Assembly: GCA_001800905.1 (NCBI GenBank)
Contig: MGWH01000001.1
Location: forward strand, 124,001-188,000
Direction of reading: 5' to 3'
Length of the DNA: 64,000 nt
DNA from: Flavobacteria bacterium GWA2_35_26
GTDB taxonomy: Bacteria > Bacteroidota > Bacteroidia > Flavobacteriales > Flavobacteriaceae
A program made the translations under genes and the position numbers. Of this stretch, positions 1 to 8,681 are shown piece after piece; the first letter of the stretch is position 1, and the number at the start of each line of letters is the position of its first letter. The notes beneath the pieces were generated by a model, which saw only the letters and a list, made by a program, of their open reading frames with translations, had not been told where the DNA came from and searched no databases.

Positions 1-1
1 A

Positions 2-124
2 AAAAGAGACGGTAAAGAACAAATCATCACTGGAAAAGTACATTTACCTTATGAAGAAATTGAAGGTTTGAAAGCAACCGATAGTACCAAATCCAATTTG
101 AAAAATGCTTGGATGAAAGGTTAA
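2..124 (+). CDS. C-terminal fragment of a CDS truncated by the window edge; product unknown
   Basis: Open frame 2 from the edge reads KRDGKEQIITGKVHLPYEEIEGLKATDSTKSNLKNAWMKG then TAA at 122-124. Confidence 0.55.
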   Translation, partial: KRDGKEQIITGKVHLPYEEIEGLKATDSTKSNLKNAWMKG

Positions 125-236
125 AATCAAATTAATTCCTCCAAAATCCCAATTTAGAAATAGATTGGGATTTTTTTTGCAATTCAATCTCGCTTTCCAA
201 CAATTTTCGTTATTTTGCGCCAAAATACAAATACAC

Positions 237-947
237 ATGAAAAAAATTAGTATCGCTTTCATAGCCATTACACTACTATTCGCCTGTTCTGAAAAAAAAT
301 CAGAAAACAACTTGCATCTAATAGGAAATATTAAAGGTTTAAAAAAAGGAACTTTATATGTACAACGAGTTGCTAATAATAAACTAGTCGCTTTAGATAC
401 AATTGCAATCGATGGAAATTCTAATTTTGAAACCAATATCGACTTACAATCACCTGAAATGCTTTACTTATTTTTGGATAGAGGTGTTAGTAATTCTTTA
501 GATAATAATTTATTATTCTTTGCTGAGCCAGGAGACATCAGTATCGAAACTAATCTGGAAAACTATATTGCTGATGCAAAAGTTACGGGTTCAAAAAATC
601 AAGATTTGTACTATGAGTACAAAAAAGTAGATAAGCGTTTTCAAGATGAAAGTTTAACTTTGATTGAGAAGAAATTCAATGCAATGAAAAATAAAAATGA
701 AAGTGAACTAACAAGTATTGTCGCCAAACAAGAAACAAACATTAAAAGAAAATACTTGTATGCAACCAACTTTGCCATCAATAATAAAGACTATGAAGTA
801 GCACCATATATAGCACTTTCAGAAATCTACGATATTAACTTAAAATATTTGGATACAATTCATAAATCCATGTCACCAAAGGTTGCTCAATCGCTTTATG
901 GAAAGAAATTAACGGAGTATATTGCTTCAATCAAAAAGCAACAATAA
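237..947 (+). CDS. DUF4369-like lipoprotein
   Basis: In-frame ATG at 237 gives MKKISIAFIAITLLFACSEK, a lipoprotein signal, followed by LIGNIKGLKKGTLYVQRV typical of DUF4369 N-termini. Confidence 0.75.
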   Translation: MKKISIAFIAITLLFACSEKKSENNLHLIGNIKGLKKGTLYVQRVANNKLVALDTIAIDGNSNFETNIDLQSPEMLYLFLDRGVSNSLDNNLLFFAEPGDISIETNLENYIADAKVTGSKNQDLYYEYKKVDKRFQDESLTLIEKKFNAMKNKNESELTSIVAKQETNIKRKYLYATNFAINNKDYEVAPYIALSEIYDINLKYLDTIHKSMSPKVAQSLYGKKLTEYIASIKKQQ

Positions 948-970
948 AACAAACTATTCAAAATATAAAA

Positions 971-996
971 ACCGTCAATTAATTGACGGTTTTTTT
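971..996 (+). terminator. Rho-independent terminator downstream of the DUF4369-like gene
   Basis: Perfect palindrome ACCGTCAATTAATTGACGGT followed by a T tract. Confidence 0.8.
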
Positions 997-1011
997 ATGC
1001 CATTTTAGACC

Positions 1012-1043
1012 AAAAAAAAACCACAACTTACGTTGTGGTTTTT
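1012..1043 (-). terminator. Rho-independent terminator of the tRNA-Thr transcript
   Basis: Minus strand CCACAAC-GTAA-GTTGTGG followed by a T tract, directly downstream of the tRNA. Confidence 0.75.
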
Positions 1044-1119
1044 GGAGCCGGCGGAGGGACTCGAACCCACGACCTGCTGATTACAAATCAGCTGCTCTAG
1101 CCAACTGAGCTACGCTGGC
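1043..1119 (-). tRNA. tRNA-Thr(TGT) including encoded CCA
   Basis: Minus strand GCCAGCGTAGCTCAGTTGGCTAGAGCAGCTGATTTGTAATCAGCAGGTCGTGGGTTCGAGTCCCTCCGCCGGCTCCA; anticodon loop TTTGTAA. Confidence 0.93.
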
Positions 1120-1197
1120 AGCGTATAACGGGTGCAAATATAATTCTGAATTTTAATTTTCCAAAATATATTAGCACTTTTTTACCGTTTTTTTCGA

Positions 1198-1464
1198 CTA
1201 TAATTCGTTGATTTTAGCAATCAATTGATTAGCAGTTTGTTCCAATTCAACATTGATTTGTTTGAAGTGTGCTTTTTTGTTTTCAACGTTTTTAGCGTTT
1301 ACTTTTGTAATTAATACATCAAAAGCTGCAATAGCTTCATCAATCAAAGCATTAGTTTCTGGTGTTGGAACTCCTGAAGTAGAAATTTCAAATAAATAAA
1401 CTGCTTCAATAATATCTCCTAAAACGTAGTTGATGTCTTTCTTTAAATTCTTAACGTTTGCCAT
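1198..1464 (-). CDS. small conserved hypothetical protein
   Basis: 88 aa from the internal Met MANVKNLKKDINYVLGD; mostly helical composition, no known catalytic motif recognised. Confidence 0.7.
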   Translation of the reverse strand: MANVKNLKKDINYVLGDIIEAVYLFEISTSGVPTPETNALIDEAIAAFDVLITKVNAKNVENKKAHFKQINVELEQTANQLIAKINEL

Positions 1465-1612
1465 TTTATTTTTAATTTTAATTTGCGTGGGCAAAAGTAC
1501 ACATAATCTTTCTATTCCTTACTACGAAATGTAAATTTCTAATAGTGACGCTTTTCTATTACAATAATAGCTTGTTAGAACAACTTTATAAGGTAGTAAT
1601 TAGACCTATAAA

Positions 1613-2080
1613 TTACTTTTGCTGTGCAACTATTTTTTTTACTGCCGCTAGCGCTTTTGGAATATGTTGACCCGCTAACATACTATTAAAAACCATTTGA
1701 ATTATTCCATTTGCATCAATAACATAGGTTACTCTGCCGGGAAGCATTCCTAATAAAGCGGTTGGAACTCCAAATAATTTTCTTATTTTTTTATCCGTAT
1801 CCGACAAAAGTAAAAATGGTAGTCGGAACTGAGCGGTAAACTTTTGATGCGATGCTAGAGTATCACTACTAACCCCAATAACCTCAGCACCAAGATCTAA
1901 AAAATCTTCGTATTGATCTCTAAAACTACAGGCTTGTGCGGTACATCCTGGCGTATTATCTTTAGGATAAAAATAAAGCACCAATGGTTTTTTTCCAATT
2001 ATAGTTGCACTGTCAAAAACATTTCCGTTGGTATCTGTTGTAGTAAATTGCGTAACCTGATCTCCTTTTCCTAATGCCAT
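1613..2080 (-). CDS. bcp: Thioredoxin-dependent thiol peroxidase (Bcp/PrxQ-type peroxiredoxin)
   Basis: VLYFYPKDNTPGCTAQACSFRD peroxidatic motif. Confidence 0.93.
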   Translation of the reverse strand: MALGKGDQVTQFTTTDTNGNVFDSATIIGKKPLVLYFYPKDNTPGCTAQACSFRDQYEDFLDLGAEVIGVSSDTLASHQKFTAQFRLPFLLLSDTDKKIRKLFGVPTALLGMLPGRVTYVIDANGIIQMVFNSMLAGQHIPKALAAVKKIVAQQK

Positions 2081-2490
2081 TATTCTCCTTTATAGGTTAC
2101 AAAATTACGCGGTGTTTCATATAAAACTACTTCTAAATCAAGTGAAAATGGAATTCTTTTTCTCATTTTATCCCAAATCACTACCACAATATTTTCAGCA
2201 GTTGGATTCAACTCTTTAAATTCAGGAACATCCAGATTCAAATTTTTATGATCCATTTGATTTTCAACTTCTTCTTTGATGATATCCGAAAGGAATTTAA
2301 CATCCATAACATAGCCCGTTTCTGGATCAATTGGTCCAGTAACACTTGCAATTAGTTCGTAATTATGTCCGTGAAAATTAGGATTATTGCATTTCCCAAA
2401 AACAGCATCATTTTGTTCAAATGACCAATCTTTTCTGTACAAACGGTGCGCCGCATTGAAATGGGCTTTTCGTGAAATCGTAACTCTCAT
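2080..2490 (-). CDS. queD: 6-pyruvoyl-tetrahydropterin synthase / 6-carboxytetrahydropterin synthase family
   Basis: FNAAHRLY...CNNPNFHGHNYELIASVTG zinc-binding motifs. Confidence 0.88.
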   Translation of the reverse strand: MRVTISRKAHFNAAHRLYRKDWSFEQNDAVFGKCNNPNFHGHNYELIASVTGPIDPETGYVMDVKFLSDIIKEEVENQMDHKNLNLDVPEFKELNPTAENIVVVIWDKMRKRIPFSLDLEVVLYETPRNFVTYKGE

Positions 2491-2500
2491 TTAAAATAAT

Positions 2501-3034
2501 TTAAAGGGTGTGTTCTTCTAGAAAATGATAAAATTGGTCAAAAATAATTTTGAACCAAATAGTATACAAATCGGGATTATTCTGAATGTCGGATTTTACT
2601 GCTTCAATAGGCATCCATTTCCAATCTTCAACTTCGTCCGTATTGATGTTAGGCTCGTCATTGTAATATCCTATCATCACATGATCCAATTCATGTTCTG
2701 TCAATCCATTATCAAAGGGTGCCTTGTAGATGAAATGAAACAATTCTTTTAAATCGGTTTGAAAACCCATTTCTTCAAAAAGTCGTCGACTTCCTGCTTG
2801 AATATTCGTTTCTCCTTCACGTTGATGGCTGCAACAAGTATTAGTCCACAACAAAGGCGAATGGTATTTGTGATGCGCTCGCTGTTGTAACATGATTTCG
2901 TTTTTGCTATTCAACACAAAAACCGAAAAAGCACGATGTAATACTGCTTTTTCATGCGCTTCCATCTTAGGCATCAACCCAATAGGTTCGTCTTTTTCGT
3001 TCACTAATATTACATTCTCTTCGATCATATTCAA
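2501..3034 (-). CDS. idi: Isopentenyl-diphosphate delta-isomerase
   Basis: Nudix-fold IDI motifs HRAFSVFVLNSKNEIMLQQRA, LWTNTCCSHQREGE, RRLFEEMGF. Confidence 0.93.
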   Translation of the reverse strand: MNMIEENVILVNEKDEPIGLMPKMEAHEKAVLHRAFSVFVLNSKNEIMLQQRAHHKYHSPLLWTNTCCSHQREGETNIQAGSRRLFEEMGFQTDLKELFHFIYKAPFDNGLTEHELDHVMIGYYNDEPNINTDEVEDWKWMPIEAVKSDIQNNPDLYTIWFKIIFDQFYHFLEEHTL

Positions 3035-3179
3035 CTATTGATTGCCAAAAATACAAAAAAGATAGAGCATGACCGTTGATTTTTTATTTTAAACAAAGTT
3101 TAACGAATGTCTAACATACAAATGAGTTAAATTTACACTGCTTTTATTTCAATTGCATTTTAATTTAAAATTCAAAAAC

Positions 3180-4274
3180 ATGAAATACTACTTTTTAGTA
3201 TTGATCCCCTTGCTATTTTTAAATGCCTGTGGCCAAACAACAAATCAAAATAAATCCAATACCACAATGATGTCGAATACTATTTCTAAACCTGAAAATC
3301 CTTACTATTCCAATACCGATACGAGCAAACTAAACGTCTCAGATGCCGAGTGGAAAAAAATTCTACCGGCAGATTTGTATGCTGTTGCACGAGAAGCTGA
3401 TACCGAAAGAGCCTTTACTGGAACCATGTGGAATGATGAAACCAAAGGAACTTATTATTGTGCTACTTGCGGTTACAAACTATTTGAATCCAACCAAAAA
3501 TTCACCAGTAGTTGTGGATGGCCTAGTTTTTTTGAACAAGAAAACAAAGAAAGTATCGTCTTTAAATTAGACAAATCCTACGGAATGATTCGTACTGAAG
3601 CACTTTGTGGCAGATGTGACAGCCATTTAGGACATTTGTTTAATGACGGACCAGAACCAACTGGAAAAAGATATTGTATGAATGCCATTTCACTTGATTT
3701 CGTTCCAAATGCAATACCAGTTCAAAAAAAAGGAGCCTATAAAACTATTACTCTTGGAGGTGGTTGCTACTGGTGTGTCGAAGCAGTGTATGATAATTTA
3801 AAAGGAGTTCAATCGGTAGTTTCTGGTTATGCTGGGGGTCGAACAGAAAACCCGAGCTATGAAGAGGTTTGTTCTGGTACAACAGGTCATGCCGAAGTGG
3901 TTCAAATAACTTACGATCCTACCCAAACTAATACAGACGAAATTTTTAAAGTATTTTTCACCGTTCATGATCCAACAACCCTTAACCGTCAAGGCGCAGA
4001 TGTGGGAACACAATACCGTTCTGTGATTTTCTACACCAACGAACAAGAAAAAAAAGAAGCACAAAATGTTATTGCTGCTTTAGAAACTGCTCAAGTATAT
4101 GATAGCCCTGTAGTAACCACTATTGAGCCTCTTACTCAATTTTACAAAGCGGAAGAGTATCATCAAGACTATTACAACAACAATAAGAACCAACCGTACT
4201 GTAAAATGGTGATCCAACCTAAGATTGAAAAGTTTGAAAAACTATTTAAAAAGCGTTTGAAAACCCAAAACTAA
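3180..4274 (+). CDS. Fused methionine sulfoxide reductase MsrB-MsrA, predicted lipoprotein
   Basis: Lipobox LLFLNACGQ; MsrB CATCGYKLFES...SSCGWPSFF...CGRCDSHLGHLFNDGP...RYCMN; MsrA GGGCYWCVEAVY...VVSGYAGG. Confidence 0.93.
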   Translation: MKYYFLVLIPLLFLNACGQTTNQNKSNTTMMSNTISKPENPYYSNTDTSKLNVSDAEWKKILPADLYAVAREADTERAFTGTMWNDETKGTYYCATCGYKLFESNQKFTSSCGWPSFFEQENKESIVFKLDKSYGMIRTEALCGRCDSHLGHLFNDGPEPTGKRYCMNAISLDFVPNAIPVQKKGAYKTITLGGGCYWCVEAVYDNLKGVQSVVSGYAGGRTENPSYEEVCSGTTGHAEVVQITYDPTQTNTDEIFKVFFTVHDPTTLNRQGADVGTQYRSVIFYTNEQEKKEAQNVIAALETAQVYDSPVVTTIEPLTQFYKAEEYHQDYYNNNKNQPYCKMVIQPKIEKFEKLFKKRLKTQN

Positions 4275-4357
4275 ACTTATAACCAAATTATGGTCGGGGT
4301 AAAAGTGCCGATAGTTTTTGTATATTTGGTTTTTACACTTTTTAAAATAAGCACCAA

Positions 4358-5659
4358 ATGAAAAAATTAGTATTCTGCATTGCACTTACCCTAACTTCAA
4401 TTGTTCAAGCTCAAAATACCGTTCTCAAAACAAAGATTGCTCAAAAAGCAGCCGCATTAGAAAATCAAGTAATTCAGTGGAGACGCGACTTTCATCAAAA
4501 TCCTGAATTAGGAAATAGCGAATTTAAAACAGCTGAAAAAATTGCAACTTATCTTAAAAGTATTGGGATTCAAGTCCAAACTGGAGTAGCAAAAACAGGT
4601 GTTGTAGGAATATTAAAAGGAGGAAAACCAGGTCCTGTCGTAGCCCTTCGTGCCGATATGGATGCCCTTCCAGTAAAAGAACGAGTAAACCTTCCATTTG
4701 CTTCTAAAGCCGAAGGAGAATACAACAATCAAAAAGTAGCTGTTATGCATGCTTGTGGTCATGATACCCACGTAGCTATGTTAATGGGAACTGCAACCAT
4801 TCTATCTGAATTGCGAAAAGAGATTAAAGGTACTGTCAAATTTATCTTCCAACCTGCTGAAGAAGGCGCACCTGAAGGAGAAGAAGGTGGAGCTGAACTT
4901 ATGGTAAAAGAAGGAGTACTAGAAAATCCAAAAGTGGATGTCATTTTTGGACTTCATATCAATGCACAAACTGAAGTTGGCAAACTAAAATACCGTCCAA
5001 AAGGAACCATGGCTTCGTCAGATTGGTTTAAAATTAAAGTAAGCGGTAAACAATCTCATGGTGCTACGCCTTGGCAAGGAATAGACCCAATTGTAACTTC
5101 ATCTCAAATTATTTTAGGGTTGCAAACCATTGTTAGTAGAAATATGGCGCTTACTGAAAATGCAGCTGTAGTTAGTGTTGGCCAAGTTAATGCAGGTATC
5201 CGAAGTAATATTATTCCTGAAGAATTAAATATGAGCGGTACTATCCGAACTCTTGATAAAAAGGCACAAGATTATATTCATTCCAGAATAAAACAAATTG
5301 CAACAAACATTGCTGAAAGTGCTGGTGCAACTGCAGAAGTGGATATCACTAAAAAAACATTGATTACTTATAACGACCCGCAGCTAACTGAAAAAATGTT
5401 ACCTACTTTGGAAAATGCTGCCGGCAAAGAAAATGTGATTTTAACAGAAGCTGTAACCGGTGCAGAAGATTTTTCTTTTTACCAAGCTAAAATTCCCGGA
5501 CTATTCTTTTTCCTGGGCGGGATGCCAAAAGGGAAAAAATCGGATGAAATGCCTTCGCATCACACGCCTGATTTTTATATAGACGAAAGCGGATTTGTTC
5601 TTGGTATGAAAGCTATGGCAAATCTAACCGTTGATTATATGAATCCTAGTGGGAAATAA
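4358..5659 (+). CDS. M20 family amidohydrolase/peptidase, predicted exported
   Basis: Signal peptide MKKLVFCIALTLTSIVQA; ALRADMDALPV, MHACGHDTHVAMLMGTA, FQPAEEG motifs. Confidence 0.92.
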   Translation: MKKLVFCIALTLTSIVQAQNTVLKTKIAQKAAALENQVIQWRRDFHQNPELGNSEFKTAEKIATYLKSIGIQVQTGVAKTGVVGILKGGKPGPVVALRADMDALPVKERVNLPFASKAEGEYNNQKVAVMHACGHDTHVAMLMGTATILSELRKEIKGTVKFIFQPAEEGAPEGEEGGAELMVKEGVLENPKVDVIFGLHINAQTEVGKLKYRPKGTMASSDWFKIKVSGKQSHGATPWQGIDPIVTSSQIILGLQTIVSRNMALTENAAVVSVGQVNAGIRSNIIPEELNMSGTIRTLDKKAQDYIHSRIKQIATNIAESAGATAEVDITKKTLITYNDPQLTEKMLPTLENAAGKENVILTEAVTGAEDFSFYQAKIPGLFFFLGGMPKGKKSDEMPSHHTPDFYIDESGFVLGMKAMANLTVDYMNPSGK

Positions 5660-5674
5660 TTCAACTCTACGTGT

Positions 5675-6742
5675 ATGAAAAACCTAATTGGTTTATTCTT
5701 GATTTTACAATGTACATTCTCAGTTAACGCCCAACAACAAAAATGGGCTCTAATTGATTTTGTCAAAGTAGATAGCATTAACCCCATCCTTTCGCCAGAT
5801 ATCAAACAATCCTTTAGCTGTCCCGTAAGCAACAAGACAGTAAAGTGGGAAGAACGCAATGTGTTGAATCCATCGGCCATCGTAAAAGACAATAAAATAT
5901 ATCTGATCTATCGAGCCCAAGACAACCAAATGACCTCTCGTTTAGGATTGGCAATTAGCGAAGACGGTTTGCATTTTAAGAAGGAAGCCGAACCTATCTT
6001 TTTTCCAGACAATGACAGCATGAATGGCTACGAATGGAAAGGCGGTGTTGAAGATCCGAGAGTAATTGAATGTCCCGACGGATCGTACATCATGACCTAT
6101 ACTTCATATGATGGAAAAATCGCACGATTGTGTTTTGCAACTTCCACCGATTTGAAACATTGGACCAAAAAAGGCTTGGTATTGAAAGACGAAAAATACA
6201 AAGACCTTTGGGCAAAATCAGGTGCAATTGTAGGCGAACGAAAAGGCAACAAAATCGTAGCTACAAAAATCAATGCTAAATATTGGATGTATTTTGGTGA
6301 TACCGATTTGTTTATGGCCTATTCAGAAGACTTAATGCATTGGCAAGCTGCTGTGAATGAAGAAAGTCAAAAAATGATTAGTGTGCTTCATCCTAGAATG
6401 GGGTATTTTGACAGTCGATTAGTAGAGCCAGGACCCTTTGCACTACTGCAAAAAGAAGGAATCGTTTTAATTTACAATGGTAGTAATGCGGCCAATTTCA
6501 ATACCTCTGAGTTGCCAAAATTTACCTATGCTGCAGGCCAAGCTTTATTTGATAAAAACCAACCGTACAAGCTAATTGATCGAACTCCAAATCATTTTAT
6601 TCATCCCGACAAACCCTATGAAAAAATGGGGGAAGTAAACGAAGTGTGTTTTGTAGAAGGATTGGTTTTCTTTAAAGACAAATGGTTTTTATACTATGGT
6701 ACTGCAGACTCAAAAATAGCAGTAGCAGTTCGCAATAATTAG
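5675..6742 (+). CDS. GH130-like glycoside phosphorylase/hydrolase family protein, predicted exported
   Basis: Signal peptide; NPSAIVKDNKIYLIYRAQDN, LGLAISEDGLHF, GGVEDPRVIE, MTYTSYDG five-bladed propeller motifs. Confidence 0.8.
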   Translation: MKNLIGLFLILQCTFSVNAQQQKWALIDFVKVDSINPILSPDIKQSFSCPVSNKTVKWEERNVLNPSAIVKDNKIYLIYRAQDNQMTSRLGLAISEDGLHFKKEAEPIFFPDNDSMNGYEWKGGVEDPRVIECPDGSYIMTYTSYDGKIARLCFATSTDLKHWTKKGLVLKDEKYKDLWAKSGAIVGERKGNKIVATKINAKYWMYFGDTDLFMAYSEDLMHWQAAVNEESQKMISVLHPRMGYFDSRLVEPGPFALLQKEGIVLIYNGSNAANFNTSELPKFTYAAGQALFDKNQPYKLIDRTPNHFIHPDKPYEKMGEVNEVCFVEGLVFFKDKWFLYYGTADSKIAVAVRNN

Positions 6743-8344
6743 TTATTGTAGTAAACTTTCTGCAATTTTCAAAGCACATTTTTCTCCATCAATAGCAGCA
6801 GAAATGATTCCGCCAGCATAGCCTGCTCCTTCCCCACAAGGATACAGCCCTTTGATTTGCAAATGCTCCAAACTGATGCCATCGCGTGGAATTCTAACTG
6901 GCGACGAAGTACGTGATTCTGGTGCGTGCAATATCGCTTCATTGGTCAAATACCCTTTCATTGATTTACCAAACTCGGTAAATCCTTCGCGTAGAATCTG
7001 ACTTAAAAATCCAGGAAACACCTGCCCCATTTCAACCGAAGTTGTTCCAGGCACATAAGAAGTTGCCGGTATACTAGAGGATACTTTGTTTTGTGTAAAA
7101 TCAACCATTCGTTGTGCAGGAACACGTTGCGTCTCTCCAGCCAAATGCCAGGCTTTTTGCTCAATACTCTTTTGAAATTCCATTCCAGCCAAAGGCCCAA
7201 ACTTTTCAAAAGGTTTGAAATCTTCCAATTTCAATTCGATGACAATCCCTGAATTGGCCGTTGCCTGATCTCGTTTAGAGGGTGACCAACCATTAGTCAC
7301 CACTTCGCCTGGACTGGTCGCACAAGGGGCAATAACACCCCCGGGACACATACAAAATGAATACATCCCACGACCTCCAACTTGTTTGACAATCGAATAC
7401 GGAGCGGGTGGTAAATGTTCCCCGCGATAATCGCAACTGTATTGAATACTGTCAATTAAAGATTGGGGATGTTCAGCACGAACCCCCAAAGCAAATGGTT
7501 TGGCTTCAATCAATACTTTTTTACGATCCAACAATTCAAAAATATCACGAGCCGAATGTCCTGTAGCCAAAATCAGTTTATTGGCCGAAATTGTATCTCC
7601 ATTTTGAGTGACTATACCTTGAACTTCATTGTTTTTAATCACAATATCAGTAACGCGGGTTTCAAATAAAACCTGTCCGCCACATTCGATAATCTTTTCT
7701 CGAATATCCTGAATAATTTGAGGTAGTTTATTGGTTCCAATATGCGGATGGGCATCGACCAAAATATCGGGTGTAGCTCCAAAAGCAACTAATAATTCCA
7801 GGATTCGAGTTACATCACCACGCTTTTTAGAACGTGTATATAACTTGCCATCAGAATAGGTTCCTGCCCCACCTTCGCCAAAACAATAGTTGGAATCTTC
7901 ATTTACAATATGATCTCGGTTAATGGCTTTTAAATCGCGTCGACGTCCACGGACGTCTTTTCCGCGTTCGACCAAAATAGGACGTAAACCCAACTCAATC
8001 AATTGCAAAGCAGCAAAAAGACCTGCTGGTCCTGCGCCTACTACAATTACTTCTTGCTTGTTGGTTACATTAGGATAATCAGGAAGTGTGATTGTTGAAT
8101 CTTGAATCAATTCCCCTTGCAAATAAATTACCACTTTCAAATTGATCTTAATCGCTTTTTGACGCGCATCAATAGAACGTTTCAAAATAGAAACGTGTTG
8201 AATTTCGTTCACCCCAACCTTTATTTGTTTCGACAAATACTGTTGCAATAAAGCGGCATCGGCAGCAATTTCGGGACTAACTTGAAGTAAAAGTTCTTGA
8301 GGCATTAATTGGTAATTTATATTTGTCGCACCCTTTTGGCGCAA
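6743..8344 (-). CDS. FAD-dependent oxidoreductase (uncharacterised dehydrogenase family)
   Basis: VVGAGPAGLFAALQL dinucleotide-binding motif; GEGGAGTYSDGKLYTR; CGEGAGYAGGIISAAIDG C-terminus. Confidence 0.85.
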   Translation of the reverse strand: MRQKGATNINYQLMPQELLLQVSPEIAADAALLQQYLSKQIKVGVNEIQHVSILKRSIDARQKAIKINLKVVIYLQGELIQDSTITLPDYPNVTNKQEVIVVGAGPAGLFAALQLIELGLRPILVERGKDVRGRRRDLKAINRDHIVNEDSNYCFGEGGAGTYSDGKLYTRSKKRGDVTRILELLVAFGATPDILVDAHPHIGTNKLPQIIQDIREKIIECGGQVLFETRVTDIVIKNNEVQGIVTQNGDTISANKLILATGHSARDIFELLDRKKVLIEAKPFALGVRAEHPQSLIDSIQYSCDYRGEHLPPAPYSIVKQVGGRGMYSFCMCPGGVIAPCATSPGEVVTNGWSPSKRDQATANSGIVIELKLEDFKPFEKFGPLAGMEFQKSIEQKAWHLAGETQRVPAQRMVDFTQNKVSSSIPATSYVPGTTSVEMGQVFPGFLSQILREGFTEFGKSMKGYLTNEAILHAPESRTSSPVRIPRDGISLEHLQIKGLYPCGEGAGYAGGIISAAIDGEKCALKIAESLLQ

Positions 8345-8415
8345 CAGCCTACAAAAATAACATTTTGAAGCGAATTCGGTCTATGAAAATAGCATCCATT
8401 TTATAAGAGAGTTTG

Positions 8416-8423
8416 TACCTTTG
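8416..8423 (+). promoter_or_regulatory. candidate Bacteroidota -7 element TACCTTTG
   Basis: Match to TAnnTTTG 18 nt upstream of the ATG at 8442; no convincing -33 element seen. Confidence 0.35.
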
Positions 8424-8441
8424 CGATTCAATAGTACAAAA

Positions 8442-8681
8442 ATGGAAAGAAAAATAAAATTAATTTGGGATTTTAGAGGACCTGCATCGGCAAAAACCGC
8501 CGAACATCACGAAATTCATCTCAAAGAATTCATAGCAATAGAAAAGTTACCTCTCAATAGTACTGGATTTGAAATACAGAATGAAATGCATGCTATAGCT
8601 TATATGGTCGTGACTGATGACTATATGATTGCTGTTCGCGATGCTTTAAAACCACATCGAGGAGAAGTGTACCAAGAGTAA
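8442..8681 (+). CDS. conserved small hypothetical protein
   Basis: Start ATG 8442 (MERKIKLIWDFRGPASAKTAEHHEIHLKEFI); stop abuts the convergent recQ end. Confidence 0.75.
   Translation: MERKIKLIWDFRGPASAKTAEHHEIHLKEFIAIEKLPLNSTGFEIQNEMHAIAYMVVTDDYMIAVRDALKPHRGEVYQE

Noticed and set aside
44-436. 130-aa minus-strand ORF
   Set aside because: Antisense to the start of the DUF4369-like gene, low-complexity composition, no recognisable motif.
1043-1119. tRNA-Thr apparent acceptor-stem A4-C69 and T-stem T-T mismatches as a sign of a degenerate tRNA
   Set aside because: All other elements including anticodon stem-loop, D-stem, encoded CCA and a dedicated terminator are intact; likely a functional tRNA with lineage-typical mismatches.
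4759-4944. Small antisense ORF within the M20 peptidase gene
   Set aside because: Mirror-frame product of a well-supported CDS; Ser/Pro-rich low-complexity translation.
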